Below, piece by piece: positions 1 through 6,353 of a stretch of DNA of 6,404 nt (the first letter of the stretch is position 1; every line of letters starts with the position of its first letter). Source of the DNA: Bacillota bacterium. GTDB taxonomy: Bacteria > Bacillota > Clostridia > Lachnospirales > Lachnospiraceae. The stretch spans positions 1 to 6,404 of the forward strand of contig JAEWPN010000195.1 of NCBI GenBank assembly GCA_023399455.1, in the 5' to 3' direction. The position numbers were made by a program, and so were the translations under genes. The notes beneath the pieces are model-generated. The model made no database searches. It was not told where the DNA came from and saw nothing but the letters and a program-made list of their open reading frames with translations.

Positions 1-9
1 ACTCTCCGA

Positions 10-117
10 CCCTGACCATAGAGATTTGCTTGGTTTTCAAGGCGGATGATTAAGGCGTACTGGACGTACGCCGATTGAAGACAACGCAGAAAACCAAACA
101 AATATCATGGTTCAGGG
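10..117. repeat. Long imperfect palindrome, MITE-like or REP-like non-coding element
   Basis: Two arms of about 29 bases (10-38 and 89-117) are reverse complements with a few mismatches: the left arm starts CCCTGACCAT and ends TTGGTTTTC, the right arm starts GAAAACCAAAC and ends ATGGTTCAGGG. In the centre a second perfect stem, GGCGTAC (54-60) with GTACGCC (66-72), closes a 5-base loop. The region between outer and inner stems pairs only partly. A transcript would fold into one long hairpin. There is no transposase and no good reading frame with a ribosome site. Such structures are typical of non-autonomous mobile repeats or dispersed intergenic palindromes in Clostridia. The dispersed nature is inferred, because only one copy lies in this window. 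Confidence 0.6.
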
Positions 118-161
118 CGTGTAAGACTTTGTCAAACAATGGTAAGAAAGGAAGTGCAGAA

Positions 162-419
162 ATGATTGAAATTACAATTAAAATAGAGGGCATGCAGTGC
201 GGCATGTGTGAAGCTCACTTAAACGATGCGGTAAGAGGAGCTTTTCCTGTAAAAAAGGTTACTTCCTCCCATGGAAAAGGACGCATGGTCATTCTCGCGG
301 AGCAGGATATCGACGAAGAAAAGCTGAAAAGCGTGATAGAGAATATCGGCTATCAGGCGGTGGCTGTGGATAAGGCGCCTTATGAAAAAAAAGGGATTTT
401 TTCTGCGTTACGCAAGTAA
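162..419 (+). CDS. Heavy-metal-associated (HMA) domain protein, CopZ-like small metallochaperone
   Basis: This 85-residue protein has the ferredoxin-like HMA fold pattern. The metal-binding loop is GMQCGMCEAH, with Cys13 and Cys16 forming the CxxC pair just after the first beta strand (ITIKIEGM). A second strand (MVILAEQD) and the final helix and strand (KLKSVIENIGYQAVAV) follow. After about residue 72 there is a short basic tail, so it is slightly longer than free-standing copper chaperones of about 70 residues. The family binds soft metals such as Cu(I) and passes them to P-type ATPases or regulators; no partner gene is visible here. The ATG at 162 is chosen because AAAGGAAG (147-154) sits 7 bases upstream. 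An in-frame extension from a TTG at 75 would run through the palindromic repeat and is not believed. The metal is not determinable, and a link to the downstream transport genes is only positional. Confidence 0.85.
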   Translation: MIEITIKIEGMQCGMCEAHLNDAVRGAFPVKKVTSSHGKGRMVILAEQDIDEEKLKSVIENIGYQAVAVDKAPYEKKGIFSALRK

Positions 420-434
420 CGATTATGCTCCATT

Positions 435-454
435 CAGACATTTTCTGTCTTTTT
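435..454 (+). terminator. Weak rho-independent terminator candidate after the HMA gene
   Basis: AGACA (436-440) pairs with TGTCT (446-450) across a 5-base loop and runs into a T tract (450-454). The stem is short and weak. A second small hairpin overlaps the stop codon of the HMA gene: CGTTAC (406-411) and GTAACG (416-421) closing a GCAA tetraloop. Together they could end the HMA transcript, but neither is strong. Confidence 0.4.
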
Positions 455-497
455 GGATTGCTCGCGGCCTTTTGGGGCAGAGAAAGAGCGGGCAGGG

Positions 498-506
498 TGA
501 TATACT
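498..506 (+). promoter_or_regulatory. Candidate extended -10 promoter for the ECF operon
   Basis: TGATATACT matches an extended -10 element (TGn followed by TATACT, close to TATAAT). No good -35 hexamer lies 16-18 bases upstream, which is tolerated by extended -10 promoters. Transcription would start near 512-514, giving an 80-base leader that begins with the hairpin at 517-544 and contains the palindrome at 554-573. Assigned from pattern only. Confidence 0.35.
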
Positions 507-516
507 CGCTTCATGA

Positions 517-544
517 AAGGTCTGGCTTCGGCACGGCCTTTCAA
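517..544 (+). other. UUCG-capped hairpin in the leader of the ECF operon
   Basis: GAAAGGTC (517-524) pairs with GGCCTTTC (537-544) over 8 positions, including one G-T wobble. Above two mismatches, an inner GC pair closes a TTCG tetraloop (529-532). No T tract follows, so it is not a standard terminator. If the -10 candidate at 498-506 is real, this hairpin lies at the very 5' end of the mRNA, where it may protect the transcript. It may instead be a remnant terminator. Confidence 0.4.
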
Positions 545-553
545 ATAAATCTG

Positions 554-573
554 TGGTTAGTCATATCTAACCA
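554..573. promoter_or_regulatory. Palindromic operator candidate upstream of the ECF S-component gene
   Basis: TGGTTAG (554-560) and CTAACCA (567-573) are a perfect inverted repeat around a 6-base TCATAT centre, ending 3 bases before the GAGGAGG ribosome site. The GGTTAG/CTAACC half sites match the core of DtxR/IdeR iron boxes (consensus TTAGGTTAGSCTAACCTAA). The spacer here is 6 bases rather than 1, so the match is to the half sites and not to the full box. A repressor bound here would block transcription or ribosome access. The regulator is unknown; AraC proteins more often bind direct repeats. Confidence 0.5.
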
Positions 574-591
574 AATGAGGAGGAATTCATT

Positions 592-1173
592 ATGAAGCAA
601 AAGATACAAGCAAAGGATTTAATTAACGTTGGAATCTTTACGGCCATTATGTTTGTCGTTTCCATGGCGGTAGCGATGCTTGGCTATATTCCGATTTTTA
701 TCCCGCTTTTATCGGTATTAGTTCCGTTGATCGGAGGAATCCCGTTCATGCTTTTTCTTACGAAAGTAAAGAAGTTCGGACTGGTCACCATTATGGCGGC
801 ATTGATCGGAATTATCATAGGACTGATGGGGATGGGAGTATGGGTGATTTTCACGGCACCTCTGTTCGGCGTTCTTGCGGATCTGGTATTTAAATCCGGC
901 GGATATGTAAGTGTTAAGAAGAGCATTTTAGGGTATGGTATATTTTCCATGTGGGTAATCGGCAACTTTATTCCCATTGTCATAACCCGCAGTAACTACT
1001 ATGAGATGTTGATTTCAGGATACGGTCAGGAGTATGCGGATACTCTTATGGGCTACATGCCGGACTGGAGTCTCTTGCCGCTGCTCGTTGCCTGCTTTGT
1101 CTCGGGATTGTTAGGAGCACTCTTAGGCAGATCGCTTTTGAAAAAGCATTTTATCAGAGCAGGAATTGCGTAA
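592..1173 (+). CDS. ECF transporter S component, Trep_Strep / MptD family
   Basis: This 193-residue integral membrane protein has about six hydrophobic segments (roughly residues 12-31, 33-54, 62-82, 84-100, 110-131 and 158-182). A short basic N-terminus precedes the first helix (KDLINVGIFTAIMF). Size, topology and sequence style match the Trep_Strep family of putative substrate-binding (S) subunits, usually about 190-200 residues. S components capture a small molecule at the outer face and topple in the membrane when driven by the EcfT/EcfA module. The start is well supported: GAGGAGG (577-583) lies 8 bases upstream. The stop overlaps the next start (TAATG at 1171-1175), so this gene and EcfT are translationally coupled and the S protein has a dedicated energizing module. 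The substrate is not readable from sequence; heme or another iron ligand is inferred from context and from the streptococcal SiaFGH precedent. Other trep_strep-type proteins have no proven substrate. Confidence 0.85.
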   Translation: MKQKIQAKDLINVGIFTAIMFVVSMAVAMLGYIPIFIPLLSVLVPLIGGIPFMLFLTKVKKFGLVTIMAALIGIIIGLMGMGVWVIFTAPLFGVLADLVFKSGGYVSVKKSILGYGIFSMWVIGNFIPIVITRSNYYEMLISGYGQEYADTLMGYMPDWSLLPLLVACFVSGLLGALLGRSLLKKHFIRAGIA

Positions 1174-1904
1174 TGGCGAAGGAGATGATGCAAAGCTCAC
1201 AAAAAAGAGGCGGATCAGTGCTGGATCCGCGCACAAAAATGCTCTTGGTAGTGACAAGCGCCTCCGTGCTCATAGGAGGAGGAAGCGACGGCGCGATGAA
1301 CGTAATAAAGCCGGTGCTTACCGCAGTTCCGCTTCTCTTATTTCTGTGTTCAGGGAAGTGGAAAGCCGCAGTTATCTATACGACGGTATACATATTCGCT
1401 TTTGCAGGAGAAAAACTTTTAGTCCCGGTGACCACCGGATTTGTGAACTTTATCGTAGCAGCTTGCTGCGGCATGTTCTCCCGGTTTATGCCGGGAATCG
1501 CCATGGGCAGCTATCTTGTAAACACAACCACGGTAAGTGAATTCATGGCGGCAATGGAGCGGATGAAGCTTCCCCAGAAGCTGTCTATTCCGCTGTCCGT
1601 CATGTTCCGCTTTTTTCCTACGGTTGTAGAAGAGTATGGGGCAATTGGCGATGCCATGCGTATGCGGGGAATCCGCTTCGGAGGCGGTAAGCCTGCCAAA
1701 ATGCTGGAATACCGCATGGTTCCGTTGATGATCTCCTGTGTGAAGATCGGAGAAGAATTATCGGCTGCAGCTTTGACCAGAGGTTTGGGAGCGCCGATAG
1801 GACGTACTAATATATGCAAAATCGGCTTCAAGGGATATGACGCTGCAGCAATGCTGATTTGTGCTGTCGGCGTGATTGCTTTGCTTTTTGAAAAAGTAAC
1901 GTAG
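1173..1904 (+). CDS. ECF transporter T component (EcfT-like transmembrane coupling protein)
   Basis: This 243-residue protein contains hydrophobic segments near residues 22-37, 45-60, 65-79, 88-118 and 223-240. The cytoplasmic coupling region holds the two Arg-Gly motifs of the EcfT family: AMRMRG (161-166) and ALTRG (200-204). These short helices dock in grooves of the two ATPase domains and transmit ATP-driven movement to the S component. The LDPRTKMLL stretch at residues 17-25 is the usual EcfT N-terminal signature. The ATG at 1173 shares its A with the upstream stop, and a weak AGGA (1161-1164) lies 8 bases before it. Two later ATGs (1185, 1188) sit only 0-3 bases after AAGGAG and are poor alternatives. 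Having its own T and A genes makes this a dedicated ECF system and not one relying on a shared housekeeping module. Confidence 0.88.
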   Translation: MAKEMMQSSQKRGGSVLDPRTKMLLVVTSASVLIGGGSDGAMNVIKPVLTAVPLLLFLCSGKWKAAVIYTTVYIFAFAGEKLLVPVTTGFVNFIVAACCGMFSRFMPGIAMGSYLVNTTTVSEFMAAMERMKLPQKLSIPLSVMFRFFPTVVEEYGAIGDAMRMRGIRFGGGKPAKMLEYRMVPLMISCVKIGEELSAAALTRGLGAPIGRTNICKIGFKGYDAAAMLICAVGVIALLFEKVT

Positions 1905-1912
1905 TATCTGGG

Positions 1913-1926
1913 TCCGCCAAAGCGGA
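1913..1926 (+). other. Small intercistronic hairpin between the EcfT and EcfA genes
   Basis: TCCGC (1913-1917) and GCGGA (1922-1926) form a 5-base-pair stem closing a CAAA loop in the 59-base gap between genes. It lies directly against the in-frame ATG at 1928, which argues against that codon as the start. It is too short and lacks a T tract for termination, and may only mark an RNA processing or stability point. Confidence 0.3.
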
Positions 1927-1943
1927 TATGAGGCATAAGACTG

Positions 1944-1950
1944 AAAGGAG
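1944..1950 (+). promoter_or_regulatory. Ribosome binding site that decides the double-ATPase start
   Basis: AAAGGAG is the only good Shine-Dalgarno match in the gap. It lies downstream of the ATG at 1928, 1 base before the ATG at 1952 (too close) and 13 bases before the ATG at 1964 (long but workable). It therefore favours the 1964 start, which also gives the conventional ABC ATPase opening MIEFND. Confidence 0.55.
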
Positions 1951-1963
1951 TATGGGTATAAAA

Positions 1964-3457
1964 ATGATAGAATTTAATGACATCCGTTTTTTTTATGCCG
2001 GTGAAAATGGTACTTCAGGGTTAAAACGAATCGATTTACATATCAGGAAGGGCGAAGCTGTTCTCTTGTGCGGTGAATCCGGCTGTGGAAAAACGACTTT
2101 GACCAGATTGGTAAATGGTCTGATTCCCCACTATTATGAGGGAACTCTTGCCGGAGAGATAAGAGTCTGCGGAGAGAGCATACCTGATACTCCGCTGTAT
2201 GATTTGGCGAAAACGGTAGGCTCTGTCTTTCAGAATCCGCGTTCCCAGTTTTTCAATGTAGACACCACCAGCGAGCTGGCCTTCGGCTGTGAGAATCTCG
2301 GTATGAGTGAGAGTGAGGTGCTAAAGCGTATTGCACAAGCTGCGGACGAGCTTTCTCTTAAGCCGCTGTTAGATCGAAGTATTTTTAAGCTTTCCGGCGG
2401 AGAGAAACAGAAAATTGCCTGCGGCTGCGTCAGTGCACTGGGGCCGGATATCATCGTGCTGGACGAGCCCACCTCTAATCTGGACATGCGAAGCGTGAAG
2501 GATCTTCAGGGCATTATCGCCGGATGGAAGGCAGAGGGAAAGACAATACTGATTGCCGAGCATCGCCTTTATTTTATGCAGGGAATCGCGGATAGGGTGC
2601 TCTATATGAAAGATGGTGAAATCTGCGAAGAATACACAGGAGAAGAATTCTATAATATGCAGCCCTCCTTCTTTCGTGAGAGAGGGCTTAGGATATCTGC
2701 GCTTACAAAGCTAAAGGCCGGCGGTGCATACGCTGTGTCCGAAAAGAAATGGCTGACTGTTAAAAACCTTAGGTTTTCTTATTCCAGGGAGGAACGGCTT
2801 CTGGATATTTCTTCCGCCAAGCTGCCGGAAAACGGAGTTATTGCCGTAATCGGTCATAACGGGGCGGGGAAAACCACATTTGTGAAAAGCCTATGCGGAC
2901 TTTTGAAAAAAGATAAAAGTATACTTGAATACCAGGGCGGTATATTCAAGGCGAGAAAACGCCTCGATTCATGCTATATGGTCATGCAGGATGTGAACCA
3001 CCAGCTTTTTACCGAAAGTGTGCTGGATGAAGTTCTGATGTCTATGGAAAAGGAAGATGAGAAGGCAGCAGAGGGAATTTTAGAAGACCTGGATTTGCTG
3101 CCCTATAAGCAGACACATCCCATGGCGTTGTCCGGAGGTCAAAAGCAGCGAATTGCCATCGCTTCGGCGTTGGCATCCAAACGCAGTATTATCGTATTTG
3201 ACGAGCCTACCAGCGGTCTGGATCTGAGGCATATGGAGGAGGTGGCAGAAAGTATCAGAAATCTGCAAACGCAAGGTAAAACTGTTTTTATCGTCACTCA
3301 TGATCCTGAACTGATCCTTTCCTGCGCCACACATATACTGCATATCGAAAAAGGGCAGTTAAGGGATAATTACCCTCTCGATGAGGCGGGGCGGGCAAAG
3401 ATGATGGGATTTTTTACCGAAGACTTGCCGGGAAAAGAGGTGTGTTATGGTTTTTGA
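1964..3457 (+). CDS. ECF transporter double ATP-binding protein (fused EcfA1-EcfA2)
   Basis: This 497-residue cytoplasmic protein carries two complete ABC ATPase domains. Domain 1: Walker A GESGCGKTT (37-45), Q-loop Gln90, signature LSGGEKQK (143-150), Walker B IIVLDEPT (163-170, Glu168), switch His200. Domain 2: Walker A GHNGAGKTT (297-305), Q-loop Gln342, signature LSGGQKQR (389-396), Walker B IIVFDEPT (409-416, Glu414), switch His446. All catalytic residues are intact in both halves, so it should hydrolyse ATP at both sites. A linker near residues 235-262 joins the domains. Each domain is expected to receive one of the Arg-Gly coupling helices of the upstream T protein. Fused ATPases of about 480-570 residues are common in dedicated ECF importers. 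An upstream in-frame ATG (1928) would add 12 residues but has no ribosome site. The 3' end overlaps the regulator gene by 11 bases, indicating one operon. Confidence 0.9.
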   Translation: MIEFNDIRFFYAGENGTSGLKRIDLHIRKGEAVLLCGESGCGKTTLTRLVNGLIPHYYEGTLAGEIRVCGESIPDTPLYDLAKTVGSVFQNPRSQFFNVDTTSELAFGCENLGMSESEVLKRIAQAADELSLKPLLDRSIFKLSGGEKQKIACGCVSALGPDIIVLDEPTSNLDMRSVKDLQGIIAGWKAEGKTILIAEHRLYFMQGIADRVLYMKDGEICEEYTGEEFYNMQPSFFRERGLRISALTKLKAGGAYAVSEKKWLTVKNLRFSYSREERLLDISSAKLPENGVIAVIGHNGAGKTTFVKSLCGLLKKDKSILEYQGGIFKARKRLDSCYMVMQDVNHQLFTESVLDEVLMSMEKEDEKAAEGILEDLDLLPYKQTHPMALSGGQKQRIAIASALASKRSIIVFDEPTSGLDLRHMEEVAESIRNLQTQGKTVFIVTHDPELILSCATHILHIEKGQLRDNYPLDEAGRAKMMGFFTEDLPGKEVCYGF

Positions 3458-4397
3458 TGCAAAGGATATGGGGGATAATGTATGCAAGGTCTGTGAAAAT
3501 GATGACTGTGCCGTTTTTCGTCTTAGAGATGAGGGCGGAGAAGGTATTATGACTGTTTATGACGTGTTTCCCGGGGTGTATCTTTTGTATAACGATTTCC
3601 ATATGGAGCACTGCTTTTCCGGCTTTCGACCGAAGGTGGAAATGTTCTGCATCGACCATTGCCGTGAGGGTAGGATTGAGTGGAAGGTAGAGCAGAATAA
3701 ATACATTTATATCGAGGCCGGGGATGTTCAGATCAATTCAAGAGCCTATCATTGTCAGGATTTTCGTTTTCCGCTGAATCATTATCATGGTCTTACCGTC
3801 GGCTTTTGCATTGATGAAGCAGAGGAGTCCCTGCTTCATGTGATGGATGGATTTTCTGTGGATATCAGAAGGCTGAAGGTGAAATTCTGTCCTGATAACA
3901 AGGTTTTTATTATACGTGCAGGCAAGCAGATCGAGCATGTTTTCTCAGAACTGTATCACCTGGCGGACCATGTAAGAATGCAGTATTTCAGGATAAAGGT
4001 GCTGGAGCTTCTTTTGTTTTTGGATGCGACGGAGGTATCCGAGGAAAGCGGTGAACGTCCGTATTTTTACAAATCTCAGGTAGAAAAGGTAAAAGATATC
4101 GTATCACTGCTCACTGACGATTTGGAGCGGCGCTATACTCTTGACGATTTATCGGAGCGTTTCGACTTTCCGCTCACATCGATGAAGCTATGTTTTAAAG
4201 GTGTGTACGGAACGTCTATTTACGCGTATATGAAATCCTACCGCATGAACGCAGCCGCGTTGATGCTGAAAAATACTGAGGATTCCGTTGTGACGATCGC
4301 CGGGAAGGTCGGTTATGAGAATGCGAGTAAATTTGCATCGGCCTTCCAGTCGGTTATCGGAATGAGTCCTTCGGAGTATCGAAAAAGTTCCGTCTGA
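3447..4397 (+). CDS. AraC/XylS-family transcriptional regulator
   Basis: This 316-residue DNA-binding protein has the family layout: a divergent N-terminal sensing region (about 1-205) and a C-terminal double helix-turn-helix domain (about 212-314). The first HTH is around YTLDDLSERFDF (230-241) and the second around VVTIAGKVGYENASKFASAF (281-300). The family hallmark ending GMSPSEYRK (305-313) is present. The N-terminal part is rich in Cys and His (Cys13, 16, 21, 56, 68, 72, 103, 121, 148; His55-Cys56, His71-Cys72, His102-Cys103), which is unusual and may suit metal or redox sensing. The ATG at 3447 overlaps the ATPase gene and follows GAGGTG (3437-3442) by 4 bases. A later in-frame ATG (3549) would lose conserved-looking N-terminal sequence. 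By analogy with YbtA beside YbtPQ, it probably activates the neighbouring transport genes when their substrate is present; this is inferred. An 8-base inverted repeat (TCCGTCTG 4389-4396, CAGACGGA 4424-4431) spans its stop codon. Confidence 0.88.
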   Translation: MVFDAKDMGDNVCKVCENDDCAVFRLRDEGGEGIMTVYDVFPGVYLLYNDFHMEHCFSGFRPKVEMFCIDHCREGRIEWKVEQNKYIYIEAGDVQINSRAYHCQDFRFPLNHYHGLTVGFCIDEAEESLLHVMDGFSVDIRRLKVKFCPDNKVFIIRAGKQIEHVFSELYHLADHVRMQYFRIKVLELLLFLDATEVSEESGERPYFYKSQVEKVKDIVSLLTDDLERRYTLDDLSERFDFPLTSMKLCFKGVYGTSIYAYMKSYRMNAAALMLKNTEDSVVTIAGKVGYENASKFASAFQSVIGMSPSEYRKSSV

Positions 4398-4448
4398 ATG
4401 GAGCGTGGAATGCATGCGCGGAGCAGACGGAGAAAATCCGACAGAATA

Positions 4449-4517
4449 TAATAAAAGACGTTCCTCAATGTGTTCTGACCTTAAAGGTCAGGCGGAGTTG
4501 AGGGGCGTCTTTTATTA
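4449..4517. terminator. Strong two-part hairpin, probable bidirectional rho-independent terminator
   Basis: TAATAAAAGACG (4449-4460) pairs perfectly with CGTCTTTTATTA (4506-4517). The stem continues through two T-G wobbles and then CCTCAA (4463-4468) with TTGAGG (4498-4503), about 20 pairs in all. Inside, CTGACCT (4475-4481) and AGGTCAG (4485-4491) form a second perfect 7-pair stem with a TAA loop. The TCTTTTATT arm gives a T-rich exit on the + strand and, by symmetry, on the - strand. It separates the ECF-AraC block from the ABC exporter-fold block, so the latter probably has its own promoter or depends on readthrough. The nested structure is larger than a minimal terminator. Confidence 0.7.
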
Positions 4518-4520
4518 ATA

Positions 4521-4556
4521 AAACCAGGAAATACGCATTGCGCATTTTCCCGGTTT
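4521..4556. repeat. Imperfect inverted repeat upstream of the exporter-fold ABC gene
   Basis: AAACCAGGAAAT (4521-4532) faces ATTTTCCCGGTTT (4544-4556) with one mismatch and a one-base slip, and CGC/GCG at the tip. It ends 7 bases before the GGAGGTG ribosome site, so it could be an operator or a leader hairpin controlling the downstream transporter. It has no T tract. No convincing -35/-10 pair is seen in 4398-4577. Confidence 0.35.
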
Positions 4557-4577
4557 ATCATTTGGAGGTGCTTCTAT

Positions 4578-6353
4578 ATGAAGAAAAAAGGTACATTTGC
4601 ATCGGTGCTTTCTTTTGCAGGAGAGTGTCGGGGAAAAATGATATTATCCGTTCTCTTCGCTGTTATCAGTGTGGCGGGCGGATTAGTTCCTTATCTTGGG
4701 GTATATGAGATTATCCTTTTGTTTTTTGAGGGAAAAGCTGTTCCCCAGGCAATTGTTTTATGGGTGGCTGTTTCTGCCGGAGGCTATGTAATAAAGCTGT
4801 TGTTCCATGGCATATCTACGAGCTTCTCTCATGTGTCTGCTTACCGGATACTGGAGAGCATACGGCTTGAATTGTCCCGTAAGCTGATGCGTGCACCGCT
4901 TGGGACGGTGCTGTCCCAAACAGCAGGAAATCTGAAGAATGTTATTATGGACAGGGTGGAAACCATAGAGCTTCCGCTGGCACATATGATTCCGGAAGGA
5001 ATTTCCAGGCTGCTTCTGCCTGTATGCGTGTTCGGATATATGCTGATTATGGACTGGAGAATCGCATTGGCAGCTCTCGTCTGTGTCCCCCTTGGCGGAG
5101 CTGTATATGCCGTTATGATGCGAAGTTACGGGTCTCAGTACGACAAGTATATGAAAGCATCTAATCATGTGAATAGCGTAATTATTGAATATACGGAAGG
5201 TATTCAGGTGATCAAGGCATTCAATCAGTCTGCCGGGTCTTACCGGAAGTATGAGGAGGCGGTAAAAAGCTTTAAGGAATTTACCCTCGACTGGTTTCGC
5301 TCCACATGGGGCCTGATGAATCTGGGCAGTGCGATTTTACCCGCCACTCTATTGGGGGTGCTGCCGGCAGGGATTCTGTTGTATTTAAACGGTGCACTTA
5401 CACCCGCACAAATAACTCTTGCGATTATTCTTTCCATGAGCATTATCGGCCCTGCAAGCTGGTTCACCATTGCAGTCAATGATTTTAAGTCTATCCAGTA
5501 TGCGATCAATGATGTGAATGAAATACTAGGCATGCCGGAGCTTTCGGAAGCAGAAGAATCTGTCAGGCTGAGCGGATATGACATACAGCTTCAGGATATA
5601 TCCTTTGCCTATAATGATAAGCATAGAGATGTTCTGGAGGAAATAAGCCTAGCGATTCCGCAGGGCAGCTTTACCGCCCTTGTAGGCCCTTCCGGCAGCG
5701 GAAAATCTACGGTAGCAAGGCTGATAGCGAGATTTTGGGATGTGTCGAAGGGGTCCATATCGATAGGAGGAGAAGATATTCGAAGGATTCCCTTTTCACA
5801 GCTTTCTGAGGTGGTCAGCTTTGTATCGCAGGAGAATTTTCTGTTCAACTGTTCTCTGCTGGAAAATATCAGGCTGGGTAATCCGGCAGCCGCGGACGAG
5901 GAAGTGTTTGCCGCCGGGAAAGCGGCCTGCTGCGATGAATTCATCGGCCGCCTCGAAAATGGCTGGGATACGACCGCGGGAGAAGCGGGAGGAAGACTTT
6001 CCGGCGGCGAGCGGCAGAGAATTGCCATTGCCCGCGCCATATTAAAAAATGCGCCGATCGTCATACTTGATGAGGCAACAGCATTTACCGACCCGGAGAA
6101 TGAAGCGCAGCTTCAGGCTTCCATAGCGGCTCTCACCGAAGGAAAAACCCTGCTGGTAATTGCCCACCGGCTTTCGACGATTAAGGATGCGGATAATATC
6201 GTTGTATTAAATGACGGAAAAATCGAAGCGCAGGGAAAGCAGCAGGAGCTTCTTAAAAACTGTTCCTTATATAAGGAAATGTGGGAGTCGCACATAGGCG
6301 CTAAGAATTGGTCTGCATCGAGTGCGGGAAGGGAGGAATTATATCATGTTTAA
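4578..6353 (+). CDS. ABC transporter half-molecule, exporter fold (permease fused to ATPase), IrtAB/YbtPQ/SiaDE-like
   Basis: This 591-residue half-transporter has an N-terminal six-helix membrane domain (about 18-315, with clear segments near 20-50, 56-76, 142-182, 249-270 and 277-300) and a C-terminal ATPase domain (about 335-570). ATPase motifs are Walker A GPSGSGKST (370-378), Q-loop Gln418, signature LSGGERQ (474-480), Walker B IVILDEA (494-500, Glu499) and switch His530. The D-loop reads TAFTD (501-505) instead of the usual SALD form; such ATAFxDPE sequences are a pattern I associate with the IrtAB/YbtPQ-type siderophore importers. GGAGGTG (4564-4570) lies 7 bases before the ATG. The gene end overlaps the next start by 8 bases, so it most likely forms a heterodimer with that product. 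Exporter-fold proteins usually expel substrates; import of siderophore or heme iron is inferred from neighbours and D-loop style, and multidrug export remains possible. Confidence 0.85.
   Translation: MKKKGTFASVLSFAGECRGKMILSVLFAVISVAGGLVPYLGVYEIILLFFEGKAVPQAIVLWVAVSAGGYVIKLLFHGISTSFSHVSAYRILESIRLELSRKLMRAPLGTVLSQTAGNLKNVIMDRVETIELPLAHMIPEGISRLLLPVCVFGYMLIMDWRIALAALVCVPLGGAVYAVMMRSYGSQYDKYMKASNHVNSVIIEYTEGIQVIKAFNQSAGSYRKYEEAVKSFKEFTLDWFRSTWGLMNLGSAILPATLLGVLPAGILLYLNGALTPAQITLAIILSMSIIGPASWFTIAVNDFKSIQYAINDVNEILGMPELSEAEESVRLSGYDIQLQDISFAYNDKHRDVLEEISLAIPQGSFTALVGPSGSGKSTVARLIARFWDVSKGSISIGGEDIRRIPFSQLSEVVSFVSQENFLFNCSLLENIRLGNPAAADEEVFAAGKAACCDEFIGRLENGWDTTAGEAGGRLSGGERQRIAIARAILKNAPIVILDEATAFTDPENEAQLQASIAALTEGKTLLVIAHRLSTIKDADNIVVLNDGKIEAQGKQQELLKNCSLYKEMWESHIGAKNWSASSAGREELYHV

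Noticed and set aside
75..161. N-terminal extension of the HMA protein by 29 residues from a TTG codon
   Set aside because: It would translate the arm of the palindromic repeat, has no ribosome site, and the extra residues do not belong to the HMA fold. The ATG at 162 has a good ribosome site.
420..591. Possible riboswitch in the leader of the S-component gene (many ECF S genes are riboswitch-controlled)
   Set aside because: I see only a simple hairpin and a palindrome, with no conserved TPP, cobalamin, FMN or preQ1 core, so no class can be supported.
1166..1540. Open frame of 124 codons overlapping the EcfT gene
   Set aside because: It is arginine-rich, lacks family features and lies in another frame of a clear EcfT gene, so it is a shadow.
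1928..1963. Upstream starts (1928 or 1952) for the double ATPase
   Set aside because: The first has no ribosome site and abuts a hairpin. The second is only 1 base after AAAGGAG. The ATG at 1964 gives the conventional ABC ATPase N-terminus, though 1952 cannot be fully excluded.
4758..5168. Minus-strand open frame of 136 codons inside the ABC transporter gene
   Set aside because: Composition is implausible, there is no ribosome site, and the + strand gene is unambiguous.
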